A stretch of 64,000 nucleotides of DNA, taken from a virus. Shown here one piece after another: positions 1-10,165 of the stretch (within the stretch, counting starts at the first letter, position 1; each line of letters begins with the position of its first letter). The stretch is from IMG/VR virus record IMGVR_UViG_3300042881_004673, positions 16,392-80,391 of that record. One strand, written 5' to 3'. A model generated the notes under the pieces. That model saw only the letters and a list, made by a program, of their open reading frames with translations. It ran no database searches and was not told the DNA's origin. A program made the position numbers and the translations under genes.

Positions 1-404
1 TAGATAACAAAATAATTGATGAAGGAATTGAGTGGGCAAAAAACAATTTAGGGTTATTCTCTGTTGCACAAAGACATTACAAAAAAAGTGAAGTTGTTTA
101 TGCAAGTCCGGCTTTTTTAATTTTTAGTAAAAAAACATATGACACAATAGGTAGGCCTTCTTTTATTGAAACAGATAGATCTGATGTTGCTGGCGAATTA
201 ACACACACATGTTTAGAAAAGAAATTACCTGTTAATATAATCTATCCTTCACACGTTGAACAAAAACAATGGTTATTAGTTGGTAATGAAAGATTTGGTA
301 GAGGAACTACTTATGGTAATAGAGTATATCATGCATTTGAATCTAGAATTGGTAACGTAAGTTTATTTGTGAATAAATGTAAAGAAATATTAGGAGAAAA
401 ATAA
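1..404 (+). CDS. C-terminal part of an unknown protein in the glycosyltransferase cluster (5' end outside window)
   Basis: An open frame enters from the left edge and stops at TAA 402-404, which overlaps the next ATG (TAATG). The visible 133 residues include a stretch reading FLIFSKKTYDTIGRPSF and then FGRGTTYGN. I recognise no catalytic motif. The tight overlap with the downstream glycosyltransferase and the surrounding sugar-transfer genes suggest a glycan-related role, perhaps a glycosyltransferase, but this is inference from context only. Confidence 0.7.
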   Translation, partial: DNKIIDEGIEWAKNNLGLFSVAQRHYKKSEVVYASPAFLIFSKKTYDTIGRPSFIETDRSDVAGELTHTCLEKKLPVNIIYPSHVEQKQWLLVGNERFGRGTTYGNRVYHAFESRIGNVSLFVNKCKEILGEK

Positions 405-1108
405 TGACTAAAGAAACTTATGACTTTTGTATTATAATCACAACTTATAATAGAACTGAGATGTTAAATAAACTTCTGAATCAAATTGAAAGTGAGAAAA
501 AAAATCATAGAATTTTTGTTGCAATTTTTGATGATGGGGGTAATCAAAATATTGATATCAATAAAAGTTACCATAAAAAAATATCGTTATACCCAAACAA
601 CGGTAAACAAAAATATTACAACATAATCAATTCAACACTCAGTGTTTTAAAAAACATTTCAAGTGAGTATTTTATATACCTACCTGATGATATTTCATTG
701 GTTGAAAATTTCTTTGATGAAACAAAACGTATTTATGAATCTATTAATTTTTCAGATAAAATATGTTTATCTATTTTAACAGACGGTAGAGTAAATAAAA
801 CTAATTGGACAGACTTTAAAACTATTGATTATGGTGAATACTATAAAACACAGTGGAATGATTTATGTTTTATTGCAAAAAGAAATTTTTTCGAAACATT
901 AGAATTTAAAATCATACCAATTAGCCCAAACAGATGGAAAGGAAATCCGAATTTAAGTTCTGGGGTTGGACAACAAATAAGTAATAGACTAAACAAATTA
1001 GGTTTAGGAATGTATCACACTAAAAAATCTTTGGTTATTCACGGAGATCACGAATCTAAAATGAATTACCACGAAAGAAAAGTAACATCTTTAAAAACAA
1101 ATGAGTGA
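404..1108 (+). CDS. Family 2-like glycosyltransferase
   Basis: The 234-residue protein starts with CIIITTYNRTEMLNKLL, the usual first beta strand and helix of a GT-A fold family 2 glycosyltransferase. An acidic pair in YLPDDISL near residue 95 sits where the metal- and sugar-nucleotide-binding DxD motif belongs. Such enzymes move a sugar from a nucleotide donor to a protein, lipid or glycan in the cytoplasm. The start overlaps the upstream stop and the end overlaps the next gene by 8 bases, so the three genes are probably translated together. Given the Thr-rich fibre genes just downstream, a virion protein is a plausible acceptor, but no acceptor can be read from the sequence. Confidence 0.8.
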   Translation: MTKETYDFCIIITTYNRTEMLNKLLNQIESEKKNHRIFVAIFDDGGNQNIDINKSYHKKISLYPNNGKQKYYNIINSTLSVLKNISSEYFIYLPDDISLVENFFDETKRIYESINFSDKICLSILTDGRVNKTNWTDFKTIDYGEYYKTQWNDLCFIAKRNFFETLEFKIIPISPNRWKGNPNLSSGVGQQISNRLNKLGLGMYHTKKSLVIHGDHESKMNYHERKVTSLKTNE

Positions 1109-2042
1109 AAGAATAATAGTAAACGTCGCATCTTATAAAAGAACAGAATCTTTAATTAGGACTTTAGAATCAATAATCGATCAGTGTGACGAAATTAACG
1201 TTGCGCTCAATGATCATTATATGGAGGAAATTCCTGATTTTTTTTACCACAAAAAAATAAATCTTTTTTTTACTGACAATTCTATAGGTGATGCATTCAA
1301 GTATTTAAACTTAGTAAAAGTCGACGGGTATTACTTTTCAATAGATGACGATCTTATTTATCCGCCAACTTATGTTTCTGACACAATTAAAAGATGTAAA
1401 GAATTTAACAATAAAAAAGTTGTAACTTATCACGGAAGAAATTTCCCATCATTTCCAATATCTAGTTATTATAGATCCGCAAGTGAAAGGTATTCATGTT
1501 TAAGCAAAGTTAAAAACGACGTTAAAGTTCAATTTGGTGGAACTGGAGTAATGTGTTTCCATACCTCACTTATGAAAATACCTATTGACTATTTTAAAAA
1601 TCCAAACATGGCGGATGTTTGGATTGGAAAATACTGTATAGAAAATAATATAGAAATTATTTGTTTAAAACATGATGAAGGATATATGAAATATATTCCA
1701 CAAAAAACAACAATTTATAATGAAGCTTCAAAATCGGATAAAATTCAAACGGGATTAGTTAATGGATTATTTACTCCAAAATTTGTAGAAACAAAAATTG
1801 TAGAAACAAAAATTGTAGAAACAAAAATTGAGGATCAAGAATTTGTAAAAAAAAATACACTTAAAACACTTGAGTTAACTCAAAAACAAATAAATTACGA
1901 TAAAATAAATTCTATTTTTCAAAAAAGTAACCCAAAAACAATTACACAAGCAAAAAACAATCAAGAGGTGGTTAATATAAAATTAAACTCATCAACAATA
2001 TCAAAACTTATGGGTAAAGGTAATAAAAAGTTTAAAAAATAG
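1101..2042 (+). CDS. Glycosyltransferase-like protein with repeat-bearing tail
   Basis: 313 residues. The N-terminus (IIVNVASYKRTESLIRTL) and the acidic cluster SIDDDLIYP near residue 93 match a GT-A type glycosyltransferase. A later HDEGYMKY segment could hold the metal-binding His. The enzymatic part ends near residue 225. A lysine- and asparagine-rich tail follows, containing three perfect copies of VETKI and ending in a basic KKFKK. The tail resembles that of the glycosyltransferase at 7191-8153 (INYDKIN compared with INYNHIN), so the two probably share ancestry or a common binding partner. It is the last gene of the left operon, before the late-type promoter at 2063. Confidence 0.8.
   Translation: MSERIIVNVASYKRTESLIRTLESIIDQCDEINVALNDHYMEEIPDFFYHKKINLFFTDNSIGDAFKYLNLVKVDGYYFSIDDDLIYPPTYVSDTIKRCKEFNNKKVVTYHGRNFPSFPISSYYRSASERYSCLSKVKNDVKVQFGGTGVMCFHTSLMKIPIDYFKNPNMADVWIGKYCIENNIEIICLKHDEGYMKYIPQKTTIYNEASKSDKIQTGLVNGLFTPKFVETKIVETKIVETKIEDQEFVKKNTLKTLELTQKQINYDKINSIFQKSNPKTITQAKNNQEVVNIKLNSSTISKLMGKGNKKFKK
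1785..1829 (+). repeat. Three perfect tandem copies of a 15-base unit
   Basis: The unit gtagaaacaaaaatt occurs three times in frame inside the tail of the 1101-2042 gene and encodes VETKI each time. Perfect identity suggests recent expansion by slippage, so copy number may vary between isolates. Confidence 0.95.
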
Positions 2043-2062
2043 TTTTTATTTTGTTTTTGTAA

Positions 2063-2069
2063 TATTTAT
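2063..2069 (+). promoter_or_regulatory. TATTTAT late-type promoter box
   Basis: TATTTAT lies 17 bases before the fibre gene ATG at 2087, the same arrangement as at dozens of genes here. The long-spacing class suggests a short untranslated leader. Confidence 0.6.
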
Positions 2070-2086
2070 TAATAAAAAACATTATT

Positions 2087-4885
2087 ATGCCAATTAAACT
2101 AACAATATCACAACAACCTAACGGAGTTTTATTCTCAGGATCAGGAACACTTAATACAACCTCACTTCAAAATTTACCATCATGGGGATTAAACATGGGA
2201 ACTGGAATTTTTTTTAGAGGCCCAAGTAAAATTGTTGGTGGAGCCGTTGGTAATATAAAGTTACATTCAAACTTACTACAAAATTTAGTGCCAATAAGTA
2301 CATTATCAAGTAGTATATATGGTACTAGTGGTGTTATTAATTTAACGGGGGGGGCTATGAATTATTTTTTCTCAATAGGTAACCCTTGGAATGATAGTAA
2401 TTCTTTTCCAAACGCCCTATCTTATTCTGATAATTACATTTCAAATCAACCTTTTAATTTTTCATATCTTATACCTAATCAAACTTATACAAGTTTAGGT
2501 ATAGTTCCACAAAATAATACTTATAGTTGGACAAATCCGCAGTTAGGTGTTTCTGACAACGTACAGGTTGTGGTATTACAACCACAAAACGCGAATGTTA
2601 TAATTACTATACAACAAGTTTTAAATACTGTTAACGTAAGTGTTGTTGGAACAATAAACCCTAACGGATTAGTACCTAATGGTGTTTTTACTTATAATCC
2701 TGGTGGTTATTTAAAAGGTTCAAACCCAAATAAAAGGGTTTTTATGTTTCCTGATAACGCTCAGATGCAAACATGGCAGATAACATCATACCCTACACAA
2801 CCCTTTTCACTCAATCAAGGCATTGTTGCTGCCAATATTCAGCCATCACAACCACCATACTTTCTTATTGATAATTCTAGTTTTGGAATTAGTTCAAATG
2901 CGACAAGCGGTTACATAAATACATCAATGGTTTATAATGATCCTGGAGCAACGATTCAAACCTTAGGTTTCATTACAGGAACTTACATATGGATGGCGCC
3001 CAACAACGTATTCCAAATGAATGTTTTACCGCCACCATCACCTACACCAACTGTAACACCAACTAAGACTACAACACCAACAGTTACACCAACAAAAACA
3101 GTTACACCAACTGTTACTAAAACACCAACTGTAACACCAACAAATACCGCAACACCAACAAATACCGCAACACCAACTGTAACTCCAACAATTACGCCAA
3201 CAAATACTGCAACACCAACTGTCACACCGACACTTACTCTTACGCCAACAGTTACAAATACAGTTACACCGACAATAACCGCAACTCAAACTGAAACACC
3301 AACACCAACTGTTACACCTACCAATACTTTAACACCAACAGTTACGGCTACAAATACGCCGACATTAACTAAAACACCATCACCTACACCAACAACAACA
3401 CCAACTAACACTCCAAGTAACACACCAAACATATCATCAAACTGTTGTTCAAATCCTGAAAATCTTCCACAAGTTAATCAAACAGTTGTTAGAAACTTCA
3501 CAAACGTAACTGCTACAGGTTCTGGAAACATTGGAGTAGGTCCTAATGCTATTAATACGTATTACCAACAATATATAGGATCATTTACAATGTTGAGTGA
3601 TATTATTTTAGGAACAAATGGTGGGTTTACTTATACTTTAACTTTTTCAAATCAGATTCAAGGGATAAGATTTTTAATGTATGGAATGAATGTTAGTCCG
3701 GTATGTTCATTTACATTCACAACAGACAGTGGACCTATAACTATTACCACATGTCAAAGCGGATGTTTAAGTGTTTCTGGAAATGTTATTTCGACAAGTA
3801 CGCCATGTAATCTTCTTGCAGGGGCTGGTTATTTTGAAATAATACCTACCTCTCCTTTCACAATATTAACTATAACAGGACCAGGTGATTCGGGGGGTAC
3901 GGGTCTTCAACTATGTTATTTAGATGCAATAATTCCTTCACCAACACCGACACCAACAAATACCTTAACACCAACACCAACTGTTACCGTAAGTGTTACA
4001 CCAAGTATTGCTGCGTCACCAACAGCGACACCTACAAACACGGCAACACCAACAGTTACACCAACAGTTACACCAACGATTACTGAAACCCCAACACCTA
4101 CGGTTACTCCAACAATTACGGAAACACCGACCGAAACGCCAACAAATACACCAACATTAACACCAACAAATACGCCAACTGTTACTGTAACGCCAACTGT
4201 TACGGCAACTAACACGCAAACACCAACTGTAACACCGACTGAAACACCAACAAATACACCAACAGTAACGTCAACAGTAACACCAACTGTCACACCTACT
4301 GCAACTCCAACATTAACACCACAGTCAACAGTTACTCCAACTTTAACTTCAACACCAACTCTTACACCTACGGTAACTACAACGCCATCAGTAACGCCTA
4401 CATTAACGGCAACACCAACAGCGACTGTAACACCGACTATTTCAATTACACCGACGTTGACACCAACACCAACAACTTCACCAGCACCATCAAATGTGAC
4501 AATATTACTCAACACATTAATTGTTGATGGTTCAATTAACATGTTAGTTACAATTAATTATAACAATACAATTCCATTTGCAACTATTGTAAGTTTCAAC
4601 CTGAACTTGGTTTATACTAATGGAACAACGTATACAGTTCCGTTTACAATCAACATGCCGGCAAATACACCACAAGGATTTGGATCGTTTAATATTCCAG
4701 GAAATGCGGCACAAATATCACAAGGACTTACAAATATTAGTAATGTTGTGATTACCAATTATTCAGGAACCGTTATTCCAAATATTAATATTACGGTAAA
4801 TCCTACGCCAACACCAACACCTACAGCGACATTAACACCATTCCCAACAGTAACACCTTCACCGGCTAACTGTTGTATAATTTAA
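2087..4885 (+). CDS. Large Thr-Pro-rich fibre/adhesin-like protein (paralogue 1)
   Basis: 932 residues. An N-terminal beta-rich domain (about 1-314, opening [13 protein letters not shown]) is followed by a low-complexity Thr-Pro linker (315-448), then a globular domain opening with a CC pair (about 450-612). A second long Thr-Pro linker (614-803), a second beta-rich domain (804-903) and a short TPTPTPT stretch ending in SPANCC follow. There is no signal peptide, so this is not an exported cell protein; a virion fibre or decoration protein fits best. Its N- and C-terminal domains recur in the gene at 4960-7119. The linkers look like extended, mucin-like stalks rich in possible O-glycosylation sites, and several glycosyltransferase genes lie close by. 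Function as a receptor-binding fibre is inferred. Confidence 0.85.
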   Translation: MPIKLTISQQPNGVLFSGSGTLNTTSLQNLPSWGLNMGTGIFFRGPSKIVGGAVGNIKLHSNLLQNLVPISTLSSSIYGTSGVINLTGGAMNYFFSIGNPWNDSNSFPNALSYSDNYISNQPFNFSYLIPNQTYTSLGIVPQNNTYSWTNPQLGVSDNVQVVVLQPQNANVIITIQQVLNTVNVSVVGTINPNGLVPNGVFTYNPGGYLKGSNPNKRVFMFPDNAQMQTWQITSYPTQPFSLNQGIVAANIQPSQPPYFLIDNSSFGISSNATSGYINTSMVYNDPGATIQTLGFITGTYIWMAPNNVFQMNVLPPPSPTPTVTPTKTTTPTVTPTKTVTPTVTKTPTVTPTNTATPTNTATPTVTPTITPTNTATPTVTPTLTLTPTVTNTVTPTITATQTETPTPTVTPTNTLTPTVTATNTPTLTKTPSPTPTTTPTNTPSNTPNISSNCCSNPENLPQVNQTVVRNFTNVTATGSGNIGVGPNAINTYYQQYIGSFTMLSDIILGTNGGFTYTLTFSNQIQGIRFLMYGMNVSPVCSFTFTTDSGPITITTCQSGCLSVSGNVISTSTPCNLLAGAGYFEIIPTSPFTILTITGPGDSGGTGLQLCYLDAIIPSPTPTPTNTLTPTPTVTVSVTPSIAASPTATPTNTATPTVTPTVTPTITETPTPTVTPTITETPTETPTNTPTLTPTNTPTVTVTPTVTATNTQTPTVTPTETPTNTPTVTSTVTPTVTPTATPTLTPQSTVTPTLTSTPTLTPTVTTTPSVTPTLTATPTATVTPTISITPTLTPTPTTSPAPSNVTILLNTLIVDGSINMLVTINYNNTIPFATIVSFNLNLVYTNGTTYTVPFTINMPANTPQGFGSFNIPGNAAQISQGLTNISNVVITNYSGTVIPNINITVNPTPTPTPTATLTPFPTVTPSPANCCII
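3029..3430 (+). repeat. Thr-Pro low-complexity coding repeat 1
   Basis: Degenerate ACA/CCA-rich repeats encode TPTVTPT-type linkers. Open frames on the opposite strand through this block are artefacts of the base composition. Confidence 0.9.
3929..4495 (+). repeat. Thr-Pro low-complexity coding repeat 2
   Basis: Second, longer TPT linker of the same gene. Its similarity to the block at 5881-6708 makes recombination between paralogues possible. Confidence 0.9.
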
Positions 4886-4901
4886 TTTAAAAGATAAAAA
4901 A

Positions 4902-4936
4902 AATGATGGCCCGATAAAACAATTTGTCGGGTCATT
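4902..4936 (+). terminator. Hairpin between the two fibre genes
   Basis: AATGA...CCCGA pairs with TCGGGTCATT around a 12-base loop, with a 3-base bulge (TGG) on the left arm. No long T run follows, so termination may be partial or the hairpin may act in RNA processing. Confidence 0.55.
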
Positions 4937-4937
4937 G

Positions 4938-4944
4938 TATTTAT
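4938..4944 (+). promoter_or_regulatory. TATTTAT late-type promoter box
   Basis: Lies 15 bases before the ATG at 4960, directly after the hairpin that closes the first fibre gene. Confidence 0.6.
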
Positions 4945-4959
4945 ATATAAAAATAGATT

Positions 4960-7119
4960 ATGCCAATTACAATCAATATTTACCAACAACCTAACGGACT
5001 TCAATTCCAAGGATCAGGAACGCTAAACTTAGACTCATTTATTGGGAAAACACAAGGAAATGCGGCTAACGTAAATCAAGGTCTTAGATTCAGATCTAAT
5101 GCTTTAAATAATTTAGCTTTAAATAGATTATCATGGATAGGTCTTAATAATCCTAACACTAATTATAGGTTTTACCCTAATTTATTTACGACAATACCAA
5201 ATTTTGGAACCTCCTCAACAGATTATACTACCGCTATAAATACATTTGCAACAGGAGGTCAGTTTTTTATGGTGGGACAAGATGCGACTATAGGGCAATT
5301 AACCGTTCCACAGTCTTATGTTTCAGGTTTAAATTTTAGTTGGGGTTTTTTATTACCAAGTTTAACCTATGCTGGTTTAGGAATGTCTCCACAAACAATT
5401 ACACGAAGTTGGACTGGATCTACTGGTGTGGTTGAGACTCTAACAATTATCGTCAACCCATTACCAACGTCAAATGTTAATATAAACGTTATTGAAACTA
5501 ATGGAAATGTTTATGTTGAAGTTGTTGGAAATATAGGGACTGGATATGTAACGGCATGTGGACTTGGATTTGGACCTGGAAATTCAATATTCTCATCACA
5601 AAGATGGGTACAATTTGGGTCTAGTAGTGTTGGTTTTTGTAAAGTGCAAATAAATTCTTTCCCACCAAGTTTTGGGAATACCTCAAGAACCGCTAATATT
5701 GGATCTCAGTTCACTCCTTTTAGAGTTGACAATCAAGGGGCTTACTTTGATCAAAATGCTTTAACTGATGATATTAATACAAGTATAACTTTTACTGGAA
5801 CAACAATTGCCGGTATGGGTTTAAATACTGGAGTATATAATTGGTATGGACCCGATAATAATATCCAAATGAATATTATTGGACCAACACCAACACCAAC
5901 GGTTACGGCAACCAACACGCAAACACCAACCGTAACACCAACAAATACCGTTACACCCACAATTACGCCAACAGTAACGCCAACAGTTACGGAGACACCA
6001 ACACCAACACCTACACCTACAGTTACGCCAACAGTTACAACTACGGTTACTATTACACCAACTGAGACACCAACTAATACGCCAACACTTACGCCAACAC
6101 TTACAGAAACACCTACCCCAACAGTTACGGCAACTGTAACAGAAACTCCTACACCAACCGCAACAGAAACACCTACAGCAACACCTACAGCAACTGTAAC
6201 ACAATCTGTCACACCTACTATTACACCAACAACTACGGTTACTATTACGCCAACTGAGACACCAACTAATACACCAACACTTACACCAACAATAAGTATT
6301 ACACCTAGTTTTGCGTCTTCACCAACACCTACACCTACAATTACGGAAACACCTACTGTTACTCCTACTGTTACTCCTACGGTTACTGAAACACCTACAA
6401 ATACTCCGACAGTAACTCCAACAAATACAACAACACCAACACAAACAGTTACGGAAACACCAACTCAAACACCAACAGGAACTCCATCGGTTACACCAAC
6501 AGTTACGGAGACACCAACTCAAACACCAACAGGAACTCCATCGGTTACACCAACTATTACACCAACACTTACAGAAACACCATCGGTTACACCTACTAAT
6601 ACGATTACGCCTACGGCAACACAAACACTTACACCTACTGTTACTCAAACACAAACTCAAACTCCTACACCGACAGCAACTGTTACCCCATCTAAATCTC
6701 CAGCACCTGCCACTTTAAATGCAAATTTTAATGTAAATGTGGTTGATGGATCAATATCAGTAATAACAACTGTTTCTTACAATTTAGGAATTCCAGTTCC
6801 AACTATAGTTTACTTCACAGTAAATATTATTTTAACAAATGGTGTAATATTTACAGTCCCTGAAAGTATTACGATCCCTGCATCCACATTACAAGGATCT
6901 GTAACTACTACACTTCCAGGAAATGCGGCACAAGTATCTAACTTAAGTTATGTGAATAATATAACAATTACAAACTATGCTGGAGTTGTTATACCAAATA
7001 TTATAATTAGCATCAACCCAACACCAACACCTACGCCAACAGCAACATTAACACCACTACCAACTATAACACCTTCACCGGCTAATTGTTGTCCAATACT
7101 TGCAATACCAGGATCTTAA
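4960..7119 (+). CDS. Thr-Pro-rich fibre/adhesin-like protein (paralogue 2)
   Basis: 719 residues, a shorter paralogue of the 2087-4885 product. The opening [13 protein letters not shown] and GSGTLN match the opening of the first copy. A single Thr-Pro linker (about 308-583) joins the N-terminal beta-rich domain to a C-terminal domain (about 584-685) that aligns with that of paralogue 1 ([21 protein letters not shown]). The end again reads TPSPANCC before a short extra tail. The middle CC-containing domain of paralogue 1 is missing. There is no signal peptide. A paired set with different linker length and domain count suggests two forms of one stalked virion fibre; receptor specificity cannot be read. 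Confidence 0.85.
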   Translation: MPITINIYQQPNGLQFQGSGTLNLDSFIGKTQGNAANVNQGLRFRSNALNNLALNRLSWIGLNNPNTNYRFYPNLFTTIPNFGTSSTDYTTAINTFATGGQFFMVGQDATIGQLTVPQSYVSGLNFSWGFLLPSLTYAGLGMSPQTITRSWTGSTGVVETLTIIVNPLPTSNVNINVIETNGNVYVEVVGNIGTGYVTACGLGFGPGNSIFSSQRWVQFGSSSVGFCKVQINSFPPSFGNTSRTANIGSQFTPFRVDNQGAYFDQNALTDDINTSITFTGTTIAGMGLNTGVYNWYGPDNNIQMNIIGPTPTPTVTATNTQTPTVTPTNTVTPTITPTVTPTVTETPTPTPTPTVTPTVTTTVTITPTETPTNTPTLTPTLTETPTPTVTATVTETPTPTATETPTATPTATVTQSVTPTITPTTTVTITPTETPTNTPTLTPTISITPSFASSPTPTPTITETPTVTPTVTPTVTETPTNTPTVTPTNTTTPTQTVTETPTQTPTGTPSVTPTVTETPTQTPTGTPSVTPTITPTLTETPSVTPTNTITPTATQTLTPTVTQTQTQTPTPTATVTPSKSPAPATLNANFNVNVVDGSISVITTVSYNLGIPVPTIVYFTVNIILTNGVIFTVPESITIPASTLQGSVTTTLPGNAAQVSNLSYVNNITITNYAGVVIPNIIISINPTPTPTPTATLTPLPTITPSPANCCPILAIPGS
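5881..6708 (+). repeat. Thr-Pro low-complexity coding repeat 3
   Basis: Continuous TPT-type linker of the second fibre. It contains a longer internal duplication around 6463-6558, where [16 protein letters not shown] occurs twice. Confidence 0.9.
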
Positions 7120-7190
7120 TTGGTGTCGGTGTTTACTATGTTTAATGTTGTAATAACTTTTTGTTAAAATAAAATACAAAAAAAGTTGAA

Positions 7191-8153
7191 TTGAGTCTTA
7201 GTATAATCATACCTACTTTCAAAAACGTAGAGTTTCTTCCTGAGTTATTTGACTCAATAGATAAATGTAATTTCACTGGTGAATACGAAGTTTTAATTGG
7301 AATTGATTCTTGTGAAGATACCTTAAAATATGTTTATGAAAATCAATTTCCAACAAACTTTAAGTTCTTCTTTTTTTTAGAAAACAAAGGTCCTTATTTA
7401 ATTAAAAATACTTTATCTGATTTATCTTCTTTTGATAAACTATTTTTCTTTGACTCAGATGATGTTATGATGCCTGATTTAATAAGTGAAATTGATTCAA
7501 AGTTAAACACGTATTTGGTTGTTAAACCAAAATACATGGACTTTAAAGATCAAAACGGTATTAGAGAATATGTTGGAAAAAAACCAACTTTTGGTGAAGG
7601 TGTGTTTGGTATTATAAAAGAATTGTTTATTGAAATGAATGGTTTTGAAGGGTGGCAAGTTGCCGCTGATTCAGATTTTATGGGTAGACTTTATAAGACA
7701 AATAAAAATATTCTACATACATCACACATTCTTTTCCATAGAAGAATACACCCTAACTCACTAACAATTCACCCAAGAACAGGATTGTCATCTGCGTTAA
7801 GGGGTAATTATTACCACATGAGTAAGAAGAAAACAATTGAAAATATTAAAAATAAAGAATTTTTAAAATCAAATTATAAGGTAGTTGATGTTGAAGACAA
7901 AATACTTTTAAAGTCACAAAATGATATTAATTTGGAGATTGAAGTAAGTGATTATGAGAAAAAAAAATTAAAACACGAATCTATTGCAGATATATTTTTA
8001 AATAAACCAAAAAATATTAAAACAGAGGTAAAGCCAAAAACAATCAATTATAACCATATTAACCAAAACACCAATTACCCAATCTCCTCACAACTATCAG
8101 TTGCATTAAAAAAGGCTAAATTAGAAAATATTAAAAAAAATCACCGTCGTTAA
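7191..8153 (+). CDS. Family 2 glycosyltransferase
   Basis: 320 residues. LSIIIPTFKNVEFLPEL is a classic family 2 opening, and FFFDSDDVMMPDL near residue 87 contains the DxD metal site. The start is a TTG; no in-frame ATG lies upstream and the homologous opening begins right there. After the catalytic domain (about 1-215) comes a Lys/Asn-rich tail similar to that of the 1101-2042 enzyme. It directly follows the fibre genes, which supports a role in modifying fibres or another virion glycan, though lipopolysaccharide remodelling is also possible. No TATTTAT box precedes it, so it may be read through from the fibre genes. Confidence 0.8.
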   Translation: MSLSIIIPTFKNVEFLPELFDSIDKCNFTGEYEVLIGIDSCEDTLKYVYENQFPTNFKFFFFLENKGPYLIKNTLSDLSSFDKLFFFDSDDVMMPDLISEIDSKLNTYLVVKPKYMDFKDQNGIREYVGKKPTFGEGVFGIIKELFIEMNGFEGWQVAADSDFMGRLYKTNKNILHTSHILFHRRIHPNSLTIHPRTGLSSALRGNYYHMSKKKTIENIKNKEFLKSNYKVVDVEDKILLKSQNDINLEIEVSDYEKKKLKHESIADIFLNKPKNIKTEVKPKTINYNHINQNTNYPISSQLSVALKKAKLENIKKNHRR

Positions 8154-8165
8154 GATTTTTTTGCT

Positions 8166-8173
8166 TATATTTG
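8166..8173 (+). promoter_or_regulatory. Host-type TATATTTG box
   Basis: Matches the Bacteroidota -7 consensus TAnnTTTG and ends exactly 4 bases before the ATG at 8178, which predicts a leaderless transcript. No convincing -33 TTTG is seen. Confidence 0.6.
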
Positions 8174-8177
8174 TTCT

Positions 8178-8549
8178 ATGAACAACACAAACAAAATAGG
8201 ACATGTAATCAAGGATGATCACATCAAAAAAGTTAAAAAACTTTTTAAGAAAAAATTAATTAAATGTGATGGTAAAGTTTGGTGCAAAAAAATTCAAATT
8301 GAAATAACTAACATCAGAAAATACAAACAAGGATATTACTTAAGCAAAGAGATTGTGCGTTACTGTTATGAGTTAGATGTTAAAATTAAATTCACAGATG
8401 AATTTGGGGTTTCCGAATCTTGGGTTAAAAACAATAAAAGAGGTATTAACAGTCGAGTTAGAAATTGGAGTAATGAGAAATTACTACAGGACGAATTACA
8501 GTTTTTTGGAATTGAAAACATTTGCGTGTCAAAGATTCAATATGTTTAG
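8178..8549 (+). CDS. Small basic protein of unknown function
   Basis: 123 residues, rich in lysine at the N-terminus (KKVKKLFKKKLIK). The middle contains SESWVKNNKRG, which looks like part of a helix-turn-helix or homeodomain-like segment, so DNA binding is possible but not shown. The gene has a host-type promoter with the start codon 4 bases after the box. This suggests expression by the unmodified host polymerase early in infection, unlike the late-type neighbours. Confidence 0.65.
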   Translation: MNNTNKIGHVIKDDHIKKVKKLFKKKLIKCDGKVWCKKIQIEITNIRKYKQGYYLSKEIVRYCYELDVKIKFTDEFGVSESWVKNNKRGINSRVRNWSNEKLLQDELQFFGIENICVSKIQYV

Positions 8550-8559
8550 AGTTCTTTTA

Positions 8560-8566
8560 TATTTAT
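8560..8566 (+). promoter_or_regulatory. TATTTAT late-type promoter box (short spacing)
   Basis: Lies 4 bases before the lysozyme ATG at 8571; short-spacing class, predicted leaderless. Confidence 0.6.
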
Positions 8567-8570
8567 TGAT

Positions 8571-9485
8571 ATGAAAGTGTCATTAACAGAAGAACAACTT
8601 AGATCATTCAATAATAGACTTATTTATGAAGGTATTTTGGACGACATGGTTTTCAAAATATCTTTAATTGTTGAGGACGGTAAAACCGAACCTGACATGG
8701 AGTGGGATTTCACCAATGTTAAAAAAGATATAGATAAATCAAAGTTATGGGTTAAAACAAAAGAAGATGCGATCCAATACGTTGAAAGTGTTGTGGATAA
8801 AATTAAAAATATTCCACCTGAATTAAGAAAAAAAATCTTAAAATATGTAATATATTCTTTTATTGGATTACTTTCAATTAAACAACTAAATAAAATGGTT
8901 GAACCAGTTGTAAAAAAGGCTGATCAAATTGAGAAAGAAACAATCGAAAAAATTATTTCACTAAGAATTAGAAAATCAAGTCCAGAATTATATGAACACA
9001 TGAGATATGAAGAAGGTTCCATAACAAAAAAAGGAGAACCTGTTTTGGTCGCCTATAATCTTGGTGATGGGGCATACACTATTGGTTATGGTCACGCAAT
9101 ATTTAGAGGTGAAAATGAAGGGTATGAATTCCTACCGAATTATAATAAAATAATACCAGGTAAAACTAAAATCACTAAAGATCAGGCGGAGATACTACTT
9201 AAAGACGATATTAGTAATTCCGAAGAGATAATAAATAAAATTCTTAATAAATGGGAAACAGAAGGTATTAAAATTAAGGTTAGTCAAGGAATGTATAATG
9301 CTATGGTATCAATGGCATATAATATGGGTCCTGGTATTATAAAAAGTGATTTTATTAAAGCTTTAAAATCGGGCAATACATATTTAGCGGCAGAAGAAAT
9401 ATTAACCACAAGTTCAAACCTGTTTAAAAAATTCCCCGGTCTTGAACCAAGAAGAATGAGGGAATATAAAATGTTTACATCATGA
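8571..9485 (+). CDS. Tagged T4-type lysozyme (GH24 muramidase)
   Basis: 304 residues. The C-terminal half (about 138-304) is a GH24 lysozyme that cuts the glycan strand of peptidoglycan. RYEEGS at 145-150 supplies the catalytic Glu, and the block GDGAYTIGYGH at 165-175 supplies the Asp/Thr pair. T4 lysozyme is about 164 residues, so residues 1-137 are extra. They begin with the tag MKVSLTEEQL and the [L/I]xE site LIYE near 20, and contain one hydrophobic segment at about 90-104 (KYVIYSFIGLLSI). The extension suggests a virion-packaged or membrane-anchored muramidase used at entry rather than a plain free endolysin. The next gene overlaps by ATGA. Confidence 0.88.
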   Translation: MKVSLTEEQLRSFNNRLIYEGILDDMVFKISLIVEDGKTEPDMEWDFTNVKKDIDKSKLWVKTKEDAIQYVESVVDKIKNIPPELRKKILKYVIYSFIGLLSIKQLNKMVEPVVKKADQIEKETIEKIISLRIRKSSPELYEHMRYEEGSITKKGEPVLVAYNLGDGAYTIGYGHAIFRGENEGYEFLPNYNKIIPGKTKITKDQAEILLKDDISNSEEIINKILNKWETEGIKIKVSQGMYNAMVSMAYNMGPGIIKSDFIKALKSGNTYLAAEEILTTSSNLFKKFPGLEPRRMREYKMFTS

Positions 9486-10165
9486 ATAAAGAAAAAATAT
9501 TAAAATTATTTAAAAACTTTGTGGGTGAAGAGGTAAACATTTCCGGACTTCAATGTATTCCTGTTGGGGTTGGTGAATATGGTTCACATAATTCTATTAT
9601 GGGTACCGGTTGGAATCCAAACCCATATCATCAAATTCACTTTAAAATAAAAAATCCAAATAATGTCTGTTATTTTTATGCAATAATTTATGAAGAGTTA
9701 TTAGAATTATTAGAAGAATTTACCCAATATATTAGTATTAAACTAAGACCAAATATAATATGGGAGGACACACAACCAAAATTTTATCTTAACGACGAAA
9801 CAAGAAACAAAATACAAAAAGTTTTTGACTCTGTAAAAGAAATTAAATTTACAACAGGAAATTTAGATGGTGATGGCAAAGAATATGTTATTGAAATAAA
9901 TTCAATTGGTTTTAACAATAAACATTTTGATCTTGAATCATTTTATCTCCAAAACAAGGTTGTTCCAATATCTGCAACAAAAAATGGCGAAAATGTTGAT
10001 GTGAGTGAGGTTATTTACAAATATATAGATGAGTTTTTACCTAAAGTAGAAACTTACTATGAGTCAGAAGAATATTATAAAAAAATAGATGAGATAATTA
10101 CCAAACATCCACTTTTAAATGCGGATTATATTGCGACTTATTACGATACAAAGTTTATCCAATAA
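9482..10165 (+). CDS. Protein of unknown function, coupled to the lysozyme gene
   Basis: 227 residues. The ATG overlaps the lysozyme stop (ATGA), so the two are translationally coupled. I recognise no family. The sequence is soluble-looking, with a Gly-rich early segment (GVGEYGSHNSIMGTGWNPNP) and an acidic C-terminal helix. It lacks an evident tag. Its 3' end overlaps the 3' end of the minus-strand UvrC-like gene by 11 bases. Confidence 0.75.
   Translation: MNKEKILKLFKNFVGEEVNISGLQCIPVGVGEYGSHNSIMGTGWNPNPYHQIHFKIKNPNNVCYFYAIIYEELLELLEEFTQYISIKLRPNIIWEDTQPKFYLNDETRNKIQKVFDSVKEIKFTTGNLDGDGKEYVIEINSIGFNNKHFDLESFYLQNKVVPISATKNGENVDVSEVIYKYIDEFLPKVETYYESEEYYKKIDEIITKHPLLNADYIATYYDTKFIQ

Noticed and set aside
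2983-6660. Long Val/Gly- or Cys/Trp-rich open frames on the minus strand across the fibre genes
   Set aside because: They mirror the Thr-Pro repeats and have no ribosome site or promoter.
3029-6708. CRISPR-like array from the short repeats
   Set aside because: The repeats are degenerate codon repeats in open frames with no unique spacers.
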